64,000 nucleotides of DNA, from contig QXWR01000005.1 in the NCBI GenBank assembly GCA_009911065.1, forward strand, positions 62,001-126,000, read 5' to 3'. Position numbers and translations under genes: made by a program. How positions within the stretch are numbered: the stretch's first letter is position 1; each line of letters starts with the position of its first letter. Positions 1 through 8,528 of this stretch are shown here, in pieces. The notes under the pieces are model-generated. The model was given only the letters and a program-made list of their open reading frames with translations. It was not told the origin of the DNA and did not search any database. Source of the stretch: Clostridiaceae bacterium (GTDB lineage Bacteria > Bacillota > Clostridia > Lachnospirales > Lachnospiraceae).

Positions 1-79
1 TATAAACCTCAAAATTCCTCTTCAGCTTTGCCGCCACAAGATCCATAGTTACATTAGAAAGGATTGCTATTTTATTCAT
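1..79 (-). CDS. Partial N-terminus, possibly FkbH-like HAD protein
   Basis: Only the first 26 codons lie in the window; the gene runs off the left edge. The reading starts MNKIAILSNVTMDLVAAKLK, which resembles the beginning of FkbH-type proteins (a KIAxLSN strand before the HAD domain). A GAGG motif lies about 11 nt upstream of the ATG. It follows an acyl carrier protein gene directly, and FkbH-family enzymes are known to load glyceryl or similar units onto carrier proteins, so the context fits. The identification rests on a very short stretch and is tentative. Confidence 0.4.
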   Translation of the reverse strand, partial: MNKIAILSNVTMDLVAAKLKRNFEVY

Positions 80-139
80 ATTTTACTTATTCCTCAATTT
101 TGCACTCATTTTTAATTCTTATCGTGGATCGATTATCAT

Positions 140-358
140 TCAAAGCACCTTCACATACTCATAAAGATCCGCCAATCTCTTTATTCTCCCGGTTTCCTCA
201 ATTGGAATCGTTACCCCATACTCCTCCTCTGTTTCCATAATCAGCCGTAACATCATCATGGAATCCCATTTTTCATGCTCTCCATAAGCAGTCTCTAAAG
301 TAAGTCCGGATGGGTCACATTCAAATAAATCTGCAACAAATTTCATAAATTTTTCCAT
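140..358 (-). CDS. Acyl carrier protein
   Basis: A 72-residue carrier protein starting MEKFMKFVADLF. The motif WDSMMMLRLI places a serine where 4'-phosphopantetheine is attached in ACP/PCP domains (canonical DSL, here DSM). Size and the predicted four-helix pattern fit a free-standing ACP. A longer frame exists upstream, but AGAGGTG lies 8 nt before this ATG, so the shorter start was chosen. It sits between a hexapeptide acyltransferase and a probable FkbH-like gene at the end of the EPS locus. It probably carries an acyl group for decorating an amino sugar rather than serving fatty-acid synthesis; that role is inferred from context. Confidence 0.85.
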   Translation of the reverse strand: MEKFMKFVADLFECDPSGLTLETAYGEHEKWDSMMMLRLIMETEEEYGVTIPIEETGRIKRLADLYEYVKVL

Positions 359-418
359 AATAAATTCACCTCTTTTTCTTTGCTGGATTATCACCAGAGA
401 ACAATCAGCTGCCCACTT

Positions 419-1351
419 TTACAATCTTCTTGCCGGATTTCCAAAAACCGTAGTTCCTTCTTTTACATCGGATATTACCACACTGCCAATCCCAATCTTC
501 CCATAATCTCCGATTTTCACTTTATTCATAATTGTGCTGTTTGGTCCAACCCATACATTTTTCCCAACCTGACATCCACCGCAAAAAAATGCTCCAGAGA
601 CAATCACCGTTCCATCACCAATAGAAAGATTATGTGATATACTTACCAGATTATCAATCTTTACGTTCCTGCCAATATAGGTAAACCCATCAAACAAAGA
701 CCGGCATACAGTAACATAATTGGATATACTTGTCCCCTCACAGATTCTTACCCTTCCTGTATGTTGAATTAATCGATTTTCTTCATGGGATTTAATCAGT
801 TGGAACCCGTCACATCCTATGATACAATTACAGCCCACTTCACAGTAATCTTCAATCACCACCCCTGGCAAAATCGTCGTGAAATCTCCAATAGACACAT
901 GATTTCCAATCACAACTCCCTGACTGATATCTGCTTTTGGAGAAATCCGACACTTTTCTCCTATTCTGGCATCAAATAAAAACTTATCATAAAATTGTGT
1001 ATTGGCATATAAAAACTCATGTATCTTATAAAATATGGTCTCAGGGCAATCTGTAATAATATATGTAATCTCTTTTGTCTCATTTCTTCTTGCAATCTCA
1101 AACAGCTCTCTGGTGAGAACAACACATCTGATCTTATCGTTCCTGTTTATATGTTTTATATATTTTTCTGAAGTAATAAATGTCAAAATATGATCATATT
1201 CACTTTTTCTGTCACAAAAATTCAATCCATAAATCTCTGTATCTTTCCCTTCATAAGAAAGCCCCATCTGTTTGCATATAGATGAAATGTGAATTCTTCG
1301 TTTGCTGATTTGTGCAAATTCCTTATCATTTAAAACATTGTTTAAAGCCAT
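419..1351 (-). CDS. Left-handed beta-helix (hexapeptide repeat) acyltransferase
   Basis: A 310-residue protein. The first ~110 residues form a mixed alpha/beta domain; from about residue 125 onward runs of [IVL]G-x4 hexapeptides (IGNHVSIGDFTTI, IGRNVKIDNLVSI, VGKNVWVGPNSTI) build an LbH coil. The layout resembles LpxD-type N-acyltransferases, which take acyl groups from ACP, and an ACP gene follows directly. AAGGAG lies 5 nt before the ATG. It probably acylates an amino sugar made by the upstream DegT aminotransferase. The acyl donor and sugar cannot be read from sequence. Confidence 0.75.
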   Translation of the reverse strand: MALNNVLNDKEFAQISKRRIHISSICKQMGLSYEGKDTEIYGLNFCDRKSEYDHILTFITSEKYIKHINRNDKIRCVVLTRELFEIARRNETKEITYIITDCPETIFYKIHEFLYANTQFYDKFLFDARIGEKCRISPKADISQGVVIGNHVSIGDFTTILPGVVIEDYCEVGCNCIIGCDGFQLIKSHEENRLIQHTGRVRICEGTSISNYVTVCRSLFDGFTYIGRNVKIDNLVSISHNLSIGDGTVIVSGAFFCGGCQVGKNVWVGPNSTIMNKVKIGDYGKIGIGSVVISDVKEGTTVFGNPARRL

Positions 1352-1400
1352 AATAACTCCTTCTAAAACATTTCATATAAATGTTCTTTTACTAGTTTTT

Positions 1401-2468
1401 CTATCCGTTTTCTGGCTTTTCCTCCATCCACCATCCACATGGTATTGCAACAAACGAATGAAAAAACTCGTTCACTCCTGGCAGAGTATCTTGTTTTCCA
1501 AATATGCTGTAAATGTTGTTATTCACATGAACTCCAGACGCATAATATCCCATCTCCCGGAATTTTTTGATACATGCTTTCTTATCTGGAACAAGCATTC
1601 CATATACCCAATAATTTGGTTCTCCATTGCCAGACTTTAATGGCTTATAAGGACCAATTTCCTTTATTTTCTCATCCCATATTCGGGCAATTCTTCTCTG
1701 TTTGGCAATTCTTTTATCTACTGTTTTCATCTGCTGAATTCCAATATACGCATTGACATTACTGAGAGTTGCACTATACCCAAAAAACTGGATATCACAA
1801 TTTGGATTGATTTCACCCAGTTCATCCCGAAAATTGCTTCGGTCAATTCCACAATCACGAATTAAAACACCTTTATCATACAACTCCTTCTTTTTTAAAA
1901 AAACAGCTCCGCCATCAATCGTCGTAACTGTCCTGACCGGATTAAATGAAAAAATCGTCATATCCGTACCACAGTTTCCAATTCTTTTCCCTTTATAAGT
2001 GGTTCCAAAGCATTCAATCCCATCATCAATTACAAAAATTCCATATTTCCTGCCGATTTCATTTACTTCGTCAATATATCCCGGATAACCACAGAAATGA
2101 TTATGGACAATACACTTTGTATGTTTTGTAACTTTTCTTTCAACAGAAGATGGGTCCAGTGTTCCTGTATTTGGATCCACATCTGCCCACACAATCTTGA
2201 GTCCTGCTGCCGCATAAGGCTGGGTAGAGGCAAGACAAGCCATAGGAGATGCAATTACTTCATCCCCAAAGGTACACCCTGCTGTGGCAATTGCCACAGA
2301 AACTGCACTGTGAAATGTGTTTACAGCAAGAACCTTTTCTTCTGAGATATAACTGCGGAGTTCCTTTTCAAATTCTTTTGTCCAGACTCCAGATGCCAAA
2401 TACCCGGAATAAAGAATCGTATTTAATTCCGGAAGCTCCGGCATATAAGGCTTATATAATGGTATCAT
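1401..2468 (-). CDS. DegT/DnrJ-type aminotransferase homologue lacking the PLP lysine; C-terminal frameshift
   Basis: A 355-residue member of the DegT/DnrJ/EryC1 fold, homologous along its length to the next gene (MIPLxxPY start, ILYSGYxAxG, IPCGWW near the end). The usual PLP-binding lysine in the SFxxxKxxTTxDGG segment is arginine (SFNPVRTVTTIDGG, codon AGG), so ordinary transamination is doubtful. The reading ends WWMEEKPENG, but the next frame continues as VDGGKARKRIEKLV to a stop at 1363-1365, matching the paralogue's C-terminus. Restoring one TGGA unit near 1435 would rejoin the frames. It may be decaying or a non-catalytic partner; a sequencing error cannot be excluded for the frameshift. 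Confidence 0.75.
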   Translation of the reverse strand: MIPLYKPYMPELPELNTILYSGYLASGVWTKEFEKELRSYISEEKVLAVNTFHSAVSVAIATAGCTFGDEVIASPMACLASTQPYAAAGLKIVWADVDPNTGTLDPSSVERKVTKHTKCIVHNHFCGYPGYIDEVNEIGRKYGIFVIDDGIECFGTTYKGKRIGNCGTDMTIFSFNPVRTVTTIDGGAVFLKKKELYDKGVLIRDCGIDRSNFRDELGEINPNCDIQFFGYSATLSNVNAYIGIQQMKTVDKRIAKQRRIARIWDEKIKEIGPYKPLKSGNGEPNYWVYGMLVPDKKACIKKFREMGYYASGVHVNNNIYSIFGKQDTLPGVNEFFHSFVAIPCGWWMEEKPENG

Positions 2469-2540
2469 TTTGATATCGTTTCTCCTTGCTTTTTTAGAGG
2501 TATTCCAATTATCCTGAAACGGTTTTTGCTTTCCAGCTTC

Positions 2541-3629
2541 CTACCAGCCCTGCCGGATCACCTTCACAATCTTCTCTCTGCTCTCGTCGTTCACCCACCA
2601 GCCACAGGGAATATGGACAAAACTTCCATACCATTCATCCATACCCGGCAGTTTACATTTTGACTCTGCAAAAACACTGTGGGTATCATTTCTGTGATGA
2701 AGTGGCGAGGTTATAACTCCATTCTCTTCCATTTTCCTGCAAAAATCATCCCGTCTTTTCACCTTCATGGTATAAAGCCAATAGGACGGTTCTGTTTGGT
2801 TATAATAAGGTACTAAAGTTATCCCGTCCGCACCTTTTAATGCCTTATCATAAAACCTGCCGTTTTCTTTGTATCGCCCCAATATTTCCGGCATATGTCT
2901 CAGCTGAACTCTTCCAATGGCTGCTGTCACATTGTTCATTCCATATTTAAATCCGGCTCTGGTAATATCGTTTTGAAGCCGCGGCACCTTTTTATCCAAT
3001 CCAAACCACCTAAGCTTCCTGGCCTCCGCCATATCCTCTTCTCTCTGAAAAGCAATGGCTCCGCCATCTACGGTGGTCATTTGTTTAATGGCCTGAAAGG
3101 AATAGCAGGTAAATCGAGAGTTGGCTCCTATCATTTTTTCATTGTATTTTCCCCCAAAACAGTGGGCTGAATCTTCAATTATGGGGATACCCGTCTCTTC
3201 TGAAATTTCATGGAATCGTTCCATATCACATACCATTCCAGCATAATGAACCAGCATGACAGCCTTTGTCTTTTTTGTAATCTTTTCCCTTACTGATTCC
3301 GGTTTCAATAAGCCTGTGTTTGGATCCACATCCGCCCACACGATTTTTGCTCCAGTCAATGCAATGGTAGTATTGGTTGGTTCTGCTGTCATAGGAGTAC
3401 TGATTACCTCATCTCCCTTTCCAATATTAAGAATAGTCAATACAATGTGTAATGCTGCTGTACCAGATTGAAGTGCAAGGACTTTCGGATTCCCAATGAA
3501 CTTTCCCAGTTCCTTCTCAAATTGATAAACCGTCTCTCCTTCTGCTATATAGCCGCTATATAAAATCTTTTCTATTTCCGGCATCATCTCTTGGGATGGT
3601 GCCAGGTATGGTTGGACTAAGGGTATCAT
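2541..3629 (-). CDS. DegT/DnrJ/EryC1 PLP-dependent sugar aminotransferase
   Basis: A 362-residue aminotransferase of the sugar-nucleotide type. The PLP lysine is present in SFQAIKQMTTVDGG, unlike in the adjacent paralogue. IVWADVDPNTG, the EDSAHCFGGKY segment (PLP-ring aspartate) and the ending PCGWWVNDESREKIV are also seen. It would transfer an amino group, usually from glutamate, to a keto-sugar nucleotide in the cytoplasm. Its ATG overlaps the stop of the flippase gene by 4 nt, indicating translational coupling. The product sugar is unknown; the downstream acyltransferase and ACP suggest the new amine is then acylated. Confidence 0.85.
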   Translation of the reverse strand: MIPLVQPYLAPSQEMMPEIEKILYSGYIAEGETVYQFEKELGKFIGNPKVLALQSGTAALHIVLTILNIGKGDEVISTPMTAEPTNTTIALTGAKIVWADVDPNTGLLKPESVREKITKKTKAVMLVHYAGMVCDMERFHEISEETGIPIIEDSAHCFGGKYNEKMIGANSRFTCYSFQAIKQMTTVDGGAIAFQREEDMAEARKLRWFGLDKKVPRLQNDITRAGFKYGMNNVTAAIGRVQLRHMPEILGRYKENGRFYDKALKGADGITLVPYYNQTEPSYWLYTMKVKRRDDFCRKMEENGVITSPLHHRNDTHSVFAESKCKLPGMDEWYGSFVHIPCGWWVNDESREKIVKVIRQGW

Positions 3630-5092
3630 AGTTTTCCTCCTTCTTTCTTTTCTTTTATAAAATTAAAAATATAAAATAAACTATCCAGTTTCATCATATA
3701 ACAAATTAAAATGTATGCCATACATCCAAACACAACAAGAACTCCCAAACGAAGGATATCGCTCTCCATCCACTCTACCTTTTGATTTACAAAAGTTACT
3801 ATCCAATACATAAATGCAGATGCAATAAGAGGACTTAAAACATCTCGTATTTGTTCAAGATATCCATATGCAATCAATTTCTTATTGACTGGAAAATTTA
3901 TAATTGTAGCACATATTTCTGCTGCTAACGCGCTCATAACAATGTCAAATACACTATTATAATAAAAAACTGCTATAAACAAAATAATTAATGCAACCGC
4001 TTTTTTAATAATATCTAGCCGAAAATATAATTCACTATATCCCATCGCTTTCATCGCCTGAATAGAAGCCATCTGAATTGGCTGTAGGACATATACTCCA
4101 CACATTATCTTCAAATAAGGAACACATTGAAGCCATTTTTCTGTTAACAGCAGGCGGATACACAAAGGAGAAACTGCTGCCAATCCAAATAAAAGAGGTC
4201 CAACAAAAAATGTTTCTATTTGAATCATTCTTCTTGTAACAGAAAGCATCTTGTTTTTATCCTCTTGTACCATGGATACGGCCGGAAACAGCACTGCATT
4301 TATGGAATTATTAATATTTGCTGCAACCAAACCTGGAAACTGTTGTCCTTTTGTGCTGTAAGCCAAATCATCTGTTGAAAATCTTTTTCCAATTACAAAA
4401 TTTCTCAGATTTGAATATAATGCATTCATTAACGCAACAGCAAAAATCCCCCATCCATAAGAAATTAATGGTTTTAACCGCTTAAACGAAAATTTAAAAC
4501 TAATTTTCCATCCAGACGTTACAGAGAGAATTGTTGTATCAATGAGTGAATTTGTCAAATATTGAATCACTAATGCCCATACGCCATATCCTTTATAAGC
4601 CATAAGAATACCTGTTATTGCTGAAATAATAGTTCCAATTATGGTTGAAAAAAAGAATTTTCTAAATTCCATCTTTTTTGATATATATGCCCGCTGTACG
4701 GTATTGACAGAAGCAAGAATAATTCGTATTCCCATAATTCTAATTACATTTTTTAACACTGGTAAATCATAAAATTCTGCTATAAAAGGAGAAATCCAAT
4801 ACAAAAGTCCATATAAAAGAACAGATAAAATCAAACTGAAAAGAAACACGGATGAAAAATCAATTGTATCGGCATTTTGTTTTTGAACTAAAGCATTTCC
4901 AAATCCATCTGTGACAAATATATTCCCAATACTGATAAAAATCATGACCAAAGCGATCACTCCATATTCCCTGGGAGTAACCATTCGTGCCAGGATAATT
5001 GATACAAGAAAGCTGACCAGCTGTGCTGTCATTCTTTCTCCACAACTCCAAAGCAATCCGGAAAAAATACGGTTTCTAAATTTGTAATTCAT
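3626..5092 (-). CDS. Polysaccharide repeat-unit flippase (Wzx-like, MOP superfamily)
   Basis: A 488-residue polytopic membrane protein with about 12-14 hydrophobic segments. It starts with the N-terminal pattern of polysaccharide exporters (RNRIFSGLLWSCGERMTAQLVSFLVS, then ARMVTPREYGVIAL). It would move undecaprenyl-linked repeat units across the cytoplasmic membrane for polymerisation. The start overlaps the upstream glycosyltransferase by 17 nt and its stop overlaps the next start. With a Wzy-like polymerase further upstream, it implies a Wzx/Wzy-dependent pathway. The family is clear; the substrate is not. Confidence 0.88.
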   Translation of the reverse strand: MNYKFRNRIFSGLLWSCGERMTAQLVSFLVSIILARMVTPREYGVIALVMIFISIGNIFVTDGFGNALVQKQNADTIDFSSVFLFSLILSVLLYGLLYWISPFIAEFYDLPVLKNVIRIMGIRIILASVNTVQRAYISKKMEFRKFFFSTIIGTIISAITGILMAYKGYGVWALVIQYLTNSLIDTTILSVTSGWKISFKFSFKRLKPLISYGWGIFAVALMNALYSNLRNFVIGKRFSTDDLAYSTKGQQFPGLVAANINNSINAVLFPAVSMVQEDKNKMLSVTRRMIQIETFFVGPLLFGLAAVSPLCIRLLLTEKWLQCVPYLKIMCGVYVLQPIQMASIQAMKAMGYSELYFRLDIIKKAVALIILFIAVFYYNSVFDIVMSALAAEICATIINFPVNKKLIAYGYLEQIRDVLSPLIASAFMYWIVTFVNQKVEWMESDILRLGVLVVFGCMAYILICYMMKLDSLFYIFNFIKEKKEGGKL

Positions 5093-6257
5093 CTATTTTC
5101 TTCCATGCCTTTTGATACACTTTTCGATTTAACCATTTTTGTACATAAAAAGAAGCATTCTCGATATTTTTGCAGTTATATTTTCGGTATTTTTTTCTTA
5201 ACAAAAAATTCATAACATATAGAAACCTGGAACAAAATTTTCTATAAGATTTTGTGTTGTTTTCCGAATTGTTTTTTAATAACTGGCGATCATTTTTACT
5301 AAGAGATTCTAAAATGAGTTTTCTCTGATTTTTATTTTCATTATATATAGCAGTGATCAGCTTTTCTCTTGAAAAATACAGTTCGATTAATTCCTCTCGA
5401 TGCATTGCACAGATTGCCTTAAATAATGTTTCACACCAAATTGTCTGAACTGAATAAAGAGCTGGGATTCTCTCATCCCAGATATAAGTCTCCTGCAGCC
5501 CTTCAAAATGTGGAGCTGTCTCTAATTTTCCTATATGTCTGCCTAAATCAGATGCTGCACTTGTACTTTCAGGACAGATACCTGGAAGGGAAATTGGATA
5601 ATCTATATCTGCAAATCGAATATTCGGCAGAAGACTTAGGCAAACTGCACTATACATATCTGGAGAAAGCCCTCCATAAAATCTTCCTGTCAAATCTCTT
5701 ACTTCTTTCATACACTTTGTTTTTACTAAACCATGATAACTTCCAACCATAGGGAGTTTTAAATAATTTTGGCCCCCATTTTTTAAAAGCTCAATAACTC
5801 CTTCTTCAGGACGATATAATTTTGCTTTACCAGTAAAATGTCCAATCTCAAGAAATGCATTTCTGGCTCCTTTCTCCGGATTAGGCCAAAAATAAAAAAC
5901 CTGTTTAGACGGACGAACGGCATCAACATGGTTCCTTTTCATCCATTTCGCACAGGCAACAATCGATGGCAATACTGTATCATCATCTCCAATTGCACAA
6001 AAAAACTCTCCGGTTACATAAGATGCTGCAATATTGTAATTATCAATTCCTGCAATCTTGTCTTTCCTATAATGATACACAAGTCTGTCTCCATCTATGA
6101 GTGTCTTTAATCGTCGGTAAAGACTATCATCATTACTATTATCCTGAACTATAATCTGTATATCACTTCCAAGAGACAGGATATTTTTTACTGCTGCTTC
6201 TGCATATGATTGACGATTTCTTGTGGGAATAATAACAGATATTAAAAAATCTTTCAT
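5076..6257 (-). CDS. Family 2 glycosyltransferase
   Basis: A 393-residue GT-A enzyme. The N-terminus ISVIIPTRNRQSYAEAA and the metal-binding CAIGDDDTVLPS (around residue 95) are classic GT2 signatures. The basic C-terminal ~90 residues, rich in Lys, Arg and Asn, may contact the membrane. It probably adds one sugar to the lipid-linked repeat unit on the cytoplasmic face. It overlaps the flippase start by 17 nt and is preceded by a 270-bp gap, so it may begin a separate transcriptional block. Donor and acceptor cannot be deduced. Confidence 0.85.
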   Translation of the reverse strand: MKDFLISVIIPTRNRQSYAEAAVKNILSLGSDIQIIVQDNSNDDSLYRRLKTLIDGDRLVYHYRKDKIAGIDNYNIAASYVTGEFFCAIGDDDTVLPSIVACAKWMKRNHVDAVRPSKQVFYFWPNPEKGARNAFLEIGHFTGKAKLYRPEEGVIELLKNGGQNYLKLPMVGSYHGLVKTKCMKEVRDLTGRFYGGLSPDMYSAVCLSLLPNIRFADIDYPISLPGICPESTSAASDLGRHIGKLETAPHFEGLQETYIWDERIPALYSVQTIWCETLFKAICAMHREELIELYFSREKLITAIYNENKNQRKLILESLSKNDRQLLKNNSENNTKSYRKFCSRFLYVMNFLLRKKYRKYNCKNIENASFYVQKWLNRKVYQKAWKKIDELQI

Positions 6258-6527
6258 AATAAAAATATCTCCCTATCAATCTAACTGTTTGTCTAAATCA
6301 CTATTCTGGTTTTTCTCATCTTTCAAATATTTCAAGTGTATAAATAACATTATTCATAATTAACTTTTCTTCCTGCTCCTGTCTTTTTTCTGCTGTCTCA
6401 TTCCTCTTTCCATGCCACCCATAATTCGTTCCTTCTATCTATCCTTTTTATTGTATCAAAATATTTTTAATTTCTTATCTAACCTGTTCTGCTTTTATTT
6501 CCTGCTTTAAGAAACACTGCGTTAAAC
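6258..6527. other. AT-rich intergenic gap in the EPS locus
   Basis: A 270-bp stretch without a credible reading frame, strongly pyrimidine-rich on the plus strand. It separates the epimerase gene from the glycosyltransferase/flippase block. I see no strong terminator hairpin and only weak promoter-like hexamers, so whether it divides the operon is unresolved. Confidence 0.5.
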
Positions 6528-7655
6528 TTATTGTTTTCCCCATACCATCTTATTGATGATACCAACATAGGACTGGATAATCTTTATCACTTTTGTGCTA
6601 ACATTCTCATCACAGTATGCAGGTACAGCCAAACCATTGTCCCCATTCCTATTCATCGACACAGCAAGATCCACCGCCTGCAAAACATAATCGGACGTGA
6701 TAGAACCGATCACGAACACCCCCTTATCCATCGCTTCCGGACGTTCCGTTGATGTACGAATAGAAATAGCCGGGAATTTAAAATAGGAACTTTCCTCCGG
6801 GAGCGTGCCGCTATCAGAAACAACGCAAAAAGCGTTCTTCTGTAAGCAATTATAATCAAAGAATCCAAAAGGCTTGTGCTGGATAACACGAGAATCAAAT
6901 ATAAATCCACGAGCTTCAATATATTTTTTACTTCTGGGATGGCAGGAGTAAAAAATCGGCATATCATACTTCTTGGCCATTGCATTCACTGCATTCATCA
7001 AGCTAAAGAAATTATCTTCAATATCAATATTCTCCTCGCGGTGTGCAGAAAGAAGGATGTATTTTCCCTTTTCAAGACCTAACTGACTGAGTACATCACT
7101 GTTATTGATTTTATCTATATTAGCTGTAAGCACCTCGGCCATCGTTGATCCAACCACATAAGTATTCTCCGGGCGAACACCTGTATCAAGTATATAGCGG
7201 CGGGCATTCTCCGAATAGCAAAGATTCACATCCGATGTAACATCAACAATCCTTCTGATAACTTCTTCAGGAAGATTTTCATCTTTACAACGATTACCGG
7301 CTTCCAGATGAAAAACAGGGATTTTAAGACGTTTCGCACTGATTACACACAAACAAGAGTTCGTATCACCAAGCACCAGGATTGCATCGGGTTTCTCAAT
7401 ATGAAAAAGCTCATAGGACTTTGCGATAACATTCCCCATTGTCTGCCCCAAGTTATCTCCAGCTACCCCAAGATAGAAATCCGGTTCACGCAGACCAAGT
7501 TCTTTAAAAAAAATCTTATTCAACTCGTAATCATAGTTCTGGCCAGTATGAACCAGTTTCAGTGCAAAATACTTGTCCGCCTTTTTAGCAATTTCAGAAA
7601 GCTTAATGATTTCCGGACGCGTTCCCATAATAATCATTAATTTCAGTTTATTCAT
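6528..7655 (-). CDS. UDP-N-acetylglucosamine 2-epimerase family (CapG/FnlC/WbjD-like)
   Basis: A 375-residue non-hydrolysing UDP-GlcNAc 2-epimerase fold: MGTRPEIIKLSEI at the N-terminus, HTGQNYDYEL, GDTNS, LEAGNRCKDENLPEEVIRRI, SAHREENID and SDSGTLPEESSYF. The LEAGNRC...ENLPEE form fits the CapG/FnlC branch. In the L-FucNAc pathway this enzyme performs the last C2 epimerisation, giving UDP-N-acetyl-L-fucosamine. The two preceding genes encode CapE-like and CapF-like enzymes, supporting that assignment over the ManNAc-forming WecB. GGAAGG lies upstream of the ATG. Confidence 0.82.
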   Translation of the reverse strand: MNKLKLMIIMGTRPEIIKLSEIAKKADKYFALKLVHTGQNYDYELNKIFFKELGLREPDFYLGVAGDNLGQTMGNVIAKSYELFHIEKPDAILVLGDTNSCLCVISAKRLKIPVFHLEAGNRCKDENLPEEVIRRIVDVTSDVNLCYSENARRYILDTGVRPENTYVVGSTMAEVLTANIDKINNSDVLSQLGLEKGKYILLSAHREENIDIEDNFFSLMNAVNAMAKKYDMPIFYSCHPRSKKYIEARGFIFDSRVIQHKPFGFFDYNCLQKNAFCVVSDSGTLPEESSYFKFPAISIRTSTERPEAMDKGVFVIGSITSDYVLQAVDLAVSMNRNGDNGLAVPAYCDENVSTKVIKIIQSYVGIINKMVWGKQ

Positions 7656-7676
7656 TGCAACATACCTTCCATTCTC

Positions 7677-8528
7677 TTATTGATAGTGGGGATATAGATC
7701 CTTATGTACTCTCATCCATACATCAAGCTCCATAATCATCTGTTCATAATCAGGAACTCTATATTCAAAATCAAACCTTGTCCGCTTTAGCGACTTATTC
7801 GATATCGGTAAATCTAATGGTCTGATATCAATTTTTCCATTGCGAAAATATTGATTAAAAAAGCATAAAAGATCATATTTTGAAATGCTCCTGTCTGGAA
7901 CAAGATGAATCATTCCGCTTACCCGTTTTTTTGCTGCTGCTTCAATCGTTTTCGCATACTGTAGTGTCGTCTGGCCAGTCCAAAACACCTGTGTATAGCC
8001 GCTAATCTTGTCATTCTGCTTCATGAACCAATTAAGTAAACCAATTCCTTCTGGGTTAAGATCTGGACCAACAATAGAACTTCTTATTGTAGCATTTTTA
8101 TTGTCTTCAAGTTCACCAAGTGCCTTTGTCCGATCATAAAAAGCGGTGCCATCTCTTAAATCATACTCGCAATACTCCCCACGATTTCCAGAAAACACAC
8201 AATCCGTACTCATTTGAATCACCTGAGTGTCTGTCTCTTTTGTTAATTCAGCCAAATAGTGTGGAAAGAATGCATTCAGATATACGGCATCTGATTTACG
8301 TTCATCACATATTTTATTAAGCAATCCAATGCAGTTAACGATAGTATCATAATGATTTGTCCGGATCAGGTTTCTAATGTTATCCGGATTTCTTGCATCC
8401 CCTAAGATTGTATGAATGAAAGGAGATTCTTTCCGGGCAAATCCGTCCACCTCATATCCTTGCTCTTTCAGATACAGGCTAATCATATGGCCTGCCATCC
8501 CGTTGCATCCTAATACCAAAAACTTCAT
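7677..8528 (-). CDS. RmlD-like NDP-sugar reductase (CapF/FnlB-like, no cupin domain)
   Basis: A 283-residue extended SDR of the RmlD type: LVLGCNGMAGHMISLYL (nucleotide-binding glycine motif), STDCVFSGNRGEY, and a YDRTKALGE catalytic YxxxK. S. aureus CapF carries an additional C-terminal cupin half (~370 residues in total); this protein stops after the reductase domain. Placement between a CapE-like and a CapG-like gene suggests it reduces the 4-keto intermediate of the UDP-L-FucNAc route. A dTDP-rhamnose RmlD role is less likely because no RmlA, B or C is seen. Its ATG overlaps the stop of the upstream gene (ATGA). Confidence 0.75.
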   Translation of the reverse strand: MKFLVLGCNGMAGHMISLYLKEQGYEVDGFARKESPFIHTILGDARNPDNIRNLIRTNHYDTIVNCIGLLNKICDERKSDAVYLNAFFPHYLAELTKETDTQVIQMSTDCVFSGNRGEYCEYDLRDGTAFYDRTKALGELEDNKNATIRSSIVGPDLNPEGIGLLNWFMKQNDKISGYTQVFWTGQTTLQYAKTIEAAAKKRVSGMIHLVPDRSISKYDLLCFFNQYFRNGKIDIRPLDLPISNKSLKRTRFDFEYRVPDYEQMIMELDVWMRVHKDLYPHYQ

